Part shown: positions 61,688 to 64,000 of the stretch, piece after piece | Position numbering within the stretch: position 1 is the stretch's first letter | Layout of the letters: every line of letters starts with the position of its first letter | Source of the DNA: Lentzea sp033794685 | Lineage (GTDB): Bacteria; Actinomycetota; Actinomycetes; Mycobacteriales; Pseudonocardiaceae | Strand: one strand, 5' to 3' | NCBI GenBank assembly: GCA_033794685.1 | Contig: JARAYZ010000002.1 | Length of the DNA: 64,000 bases | The notes under the pieces: generated by a model | Seen by the model: only the letters and a program-made list of their open reading frames with translations | What the model was told of the DNA's origin: nothing | Databases searched by the model: none | Translations under genes and position numbers: made by a program

Positions 61688-61797
61688 ACATCTCCGCTGG
61701 CATGAGGAATATCCGGTAACGCTTTTTTCAGCCCATCGACTCCTTTCGGTGTGTTCCGGCCGTATGTCCGGTTCACCTCATCCCGAATGGAGCTGCC

Positions 61798-64000
61798 ATG
61801 CGACACTCACGGCACCGCGCCAGACCGGTTTTCGCGATCACCACCACATCGTTCCTGCTCGCCGCCCTCGCCGTACCGGCCTTCGCCGCCCCGGTCCCCG
61901 GCACCGACGTCCTTTACACGCTCGACGCCGATTTCGACAACGGCGTCTCCCAGGACGTCAACCACAACGCCCCGAACAACAACCAGCTTCAACTCGACCG
62001 TTCGACCGTTTTCTTCCCCTACGTCAACGTCGCCGCCTCGGCGCGCGGGACAATGGTCCGGATCGACGTCAACACCGGCCAGATCGTCGGCGAATGGGCC
62101 TCCGCCCCGAACGGCCGCGGACGCAACCCGTCCCGCACGACCGTCGACAAGTTCGGCAGCACGTGGCTCTCGAACCGCGACGAGGGCGCGGGCGGCCGGG
62201 GCTCGGTCACCCGCGTCGGCGTCATCCAGGGCGGCACGCGCGTCAACTCCGACGGCACCGCGAACCCCGCCGGTGACTACCTCAAGGGCCCCTTCGCCTA
62301 CAACAAGTGCGTCGACCGGAACCAGGACGGGCTGATCGCCACCAGCCGCGGTATCGGTGACATCCGCCCGTGGACCAACGCGGGTGGCGCGGACGACAAC
62401 GGCGGCGTCACCACGGCCGCCGACGAGTGCGTCATCAACTACTCCCGCGTCACCGGCAGCAACACCCGCACGGTCGCCGTCGACGCGCAGAACCGGCTGT
62501 GGACCGGCGGCCAGGACCTCGACCACGAGCTCCTCGACGCCGACGGCGCGGCCACCGGCACGCAGTTCAACGTGGGCTGCGGCGGTTACGGCGGCCTGAT
62601 CGACAAGGCCGGCACGCTGTGGTCCGCGCGCAACTTCGGCCTGCTGCGCTACGACCCGGCCACGCAGACAGGCGCGTGCCTCAACAGCACCCACGGTGAC
62701 TACGGCCTCGGCATGGACCCGGTCACCGGCGAGATCTGGCACACGAACTTCTCCGGCAACCGGGTCGCGAAGCTCGCGCCGGACGGCACGATCCTCGGCG
62801 CGTTCGGCCACGGCAGTCAGAACGCGCAGGGCGTCGCGGTCGACAGCGACGGCAACGTCTGGGTCGCGCACTCGCTGAGCGGCGCGACGACGGTCGGCCA
62901 CCTGCGCACCGACGGCACCTACGTCGGCAACGTGCCGCTGCCCGGCGGTGCCGGGCCGACCGGTGTCGCGATCGACAGCAACGGCAAGGTCTGGGTCACC
63001 AACATCAGCACCAACAACGCCCAGCGCATCGACCCGGACGCCGGCCCGGTCGGCGGCGGTGGCCACCCCGTCGGCGCGGTCGACCTGACCGTCGACCTCG
63101 GCGCGGGCGCCGGTCCGTACAACTACAGCGACATGACCGGATCGGTGCTGGGCGAGATCACCGCGCCGCAGGGCACGTGGAGCGTCGTGCAGGACGGCGG
63201 CACCAACGGCCGTCCGTGGGGCACGGTCACGTGGAACACCGAGGTGCAGGGCGCCGTGCCGCAGGGCACGTCGATCGTCGTCGAGGCGAGGACGTCTGAC
63301 ACCGAGGCCGGTCTGGCGGGCGAGAGCTTCACGCCGGTGGCGAACGGCGTGACGTTCGCGAAGACCGGCCGCTACATCGAGGTCCGAGCGACCCTGACCG
63401 CGAACGCGGCCGGTGACAGCCCCGTGCTGTCCGACCTGCGGATCAGGACCTCCGAACGCACCGGCGTCTTCTCCTGCCAGGCCACCGCGCTCACCCTCGC
63501 GGGCATCGTCTCGACCAGGGCGAACCCGCAGGACGTGCCGTGCGTGGACGACCACGAGACGCTGGCGAACGTCCAGCTGAACGCGGGCATCCTGACCGTG
63601 CGGGCCACCGCGCTCGACGCGCGGACCGACCAGACACCGGACGACCTCACGGGCACCGCGCCCGCGACGACCGACCTCGCGACCGGGCGGGCGCGCATCG
63701 AGCAGACCCGCGTGACGAGCGGCCTGCTCACGATCGAGATCGGCGTGATCGAGTCGAACGCGTCGGTCACCTGCGTGGCGGGACCGGGCGGCCTGGTGCC
63801 GCAGTTCGCGGGATCGTCGTCGATCGCCTCGTTGAAGATCAACGGGCTGACGGTGGCGGTGGGCAGTGCGCCGCTGACGATCCCGCTGGTCATCGGGTCG
63901 TTGCGGCTCAACAGCACGACGACCACCGCGACCAGCGTGGTGCAGCAGGCCGTCGTGGTGGACACGCTGCTGACCGACGTGGTGATCGGTGAGGCGAAGG
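61798..64000 (+). CDS. secreted beta-propeller protein with choice-of-anchor-P-type region (3' partial)
   Basis: Open to the window end, at least 734 residues. It was identified by translating from ATG 61798, which has GGAG upstream. A signal peptide (RPVFAITTTSFLLAALAVPA, cleavage near AFA-AP) is followed by a propeller-like repeat region (about 40-420) with NHL/Vgb-like blades: VAVDAQNRLWTGG, LGMDPVTGEIWHTN, VAVDSDGNVWVAHS and VAIDSNGKVWVTNI. A beta-sandwich (about 420-555) leads to a C-terminal part with FSCQATALTLAG, then VRATALDARTD and ASVTCVAGPGG, which resembles choice-of-anchor P proteins of actinobacteria. It is probably cell-surface attached. No catalytic motif was seen; the family call for the last part is tentative. 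Confidence 0.75.
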   Translation, partial: MRHSRHRARPVFAITTTSFLLAALAVPAFAAPVPGTDVLYTLDADFDNGVSQDVNHNAPNNNQLQLDRSTVFFPYVNVAASARGTMVRIDVNTGQIVGEWASAPNGRGRNPSRTTVDKFGSTWLSNRDEGAGGRGSVTRVGVIQGGTRVNSDGTANPAGDYLKGPFAYNKCVDRNQDGLIATSRGIGDIRPWTNAGGADDNGGVTTAADECVINYSRVTGSNTRTVAVDAQNRLWTGGQDLDHELLDADGAATGTQFNVGCGGYGGLIDKAGTLWSARNFGLLRYDPATQTGACLNSTHGDYGLGMDPVTGEIWHTNFSGNRVAKLAPDGTILGAFGHGSQNAQGVAVDSDGNVWVAHSLSGATTVGHLRTDGTYVGNVPLPGGAGPTGVAIDSNGKVWVTNISTNNAQRIDPDAGPVGGGGHPVGAVDLTVDLGAGAGPYNYSDMTGSVLGEITAPQGTWSVVQDGGTNGRPWGTVTWNTEVQGAVPQGTSIVVEARTSDTEAGLAGESFTPVANGVTFAKTGRYIEVRATLTANAAGDSPVLSDLRIRTSERTGVFSCQATALTLAGIVSTRANPQDVPCVDDHETLANVQLNAGILTVRATALDARTDQTPDDLTGTAPATTDLATGRARIEQTRVTSGLLTIEIGVIESNASVTCVAGPGGLVPQFAGSSSIASLKINGLTVAVGSAPLTIPLVIGSLRLNSTTTTATSVVQQAVVVDTLLTDVVIGEAK

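Noticed and set aside
1..64000. CRISPR arrays, tRNA/rRNA genes, insertion sequences, integrase or att-site repeats
   Set aside because: None seen on reading the window; absence is by eye only and a computed search could still find a degenerate element.

Overview
The window is high-GC DNA with strong GC3 coding bias, many GTG starts, leaderless promoters, Tat and lipoprotein export signals, multi-modular secreted glycosidases and a STAND-rich accessory region. This suggests a filamentous actinomycete, most likely of the Pseudonocardiales (Lentzea/Saccharothrix/Actinosynnema type). The genus is an inference from gene content. I saw no rRNA, tRNA, IS element or CRISPR array.

Region 1 (1-10.1 kb) is a run of secreted polysaccharide-degrading enzymes on the + strand: a GH95 fucosidase-like enzyme with a C-terminal trefoil lectin (5' end outside the window), two paralogous CE1-type esterases with different carbohydrate-binding modules, a large Tat-exported GH2 beta-galactosidase-like enzyme with a nearly matching trefoil lectin, and a GH12 endoglucanase preceded by a perfect CebR-type operator. 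A strong bidirectional terminator closes the block.

Region 2 (10.2-22 kb) is mixed metabolism and regulation: an MFS exporter, a XylX-like FAH-family dehydratase, a small membrane protein, a TetR regulator, a Baeyer-Villiger monooxygenase, an SDR with a divergent TetR and tandem operators, a GNAT acetyltransferase, a streptogrisin-like protease with a chitin-binding module, and a LYS1-like saccharopine dehydrogenase.

Region 3 (21-42.6 kb) is the most unusual part, an accessory conflict/signalling island. It holds a polymorphic toxin with an eCIS-cargo-like N-terminal motif and an HNH/Endo VII-like C-terminus, with a Cys-motif protein behind it; a membrane NACHT ATPase; an FxSxx-COOH RiPP system (54-residue precursor, radical SAM/SPASM cyclophane synthase, HExxH peptide hydroxylase and a ParA/TIR-like/NB-ARC/TPR giant); a CPA-type antiporter; a translationally coupled operon of one membrane protein and two P-loop ATPases; and three small immunity/chaperone-like genes including a TY-Chap protein.

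Region 4 (42.6-52.1 kb) is an alpha-galactoside locus. A ROK repressor, a GH36 alpha-galactosidase and a CUT1 ABC importer without its own ATPase form a minus-strand operon. Divergent from it are a secreted DUF4832/CBM35 protein and a Gfo/Idh/MocA oxidoreductase.

Region 5 (52.1-64 kb) holds a DMT-like membrane protein, an ATP-dependent DNA ligase, an FAD monooxygenase with a divergent TetR sharing an elaborate palindromic operator, an OafA-type acyltransferase with an SGNH domain, a small membrane protein plus CBS protein plus ArsB/NhaD permease group, an MFS transporter, and the start of a large secreted beta-propeller/choice-of-anchor-P protein that runs off the end of the window.
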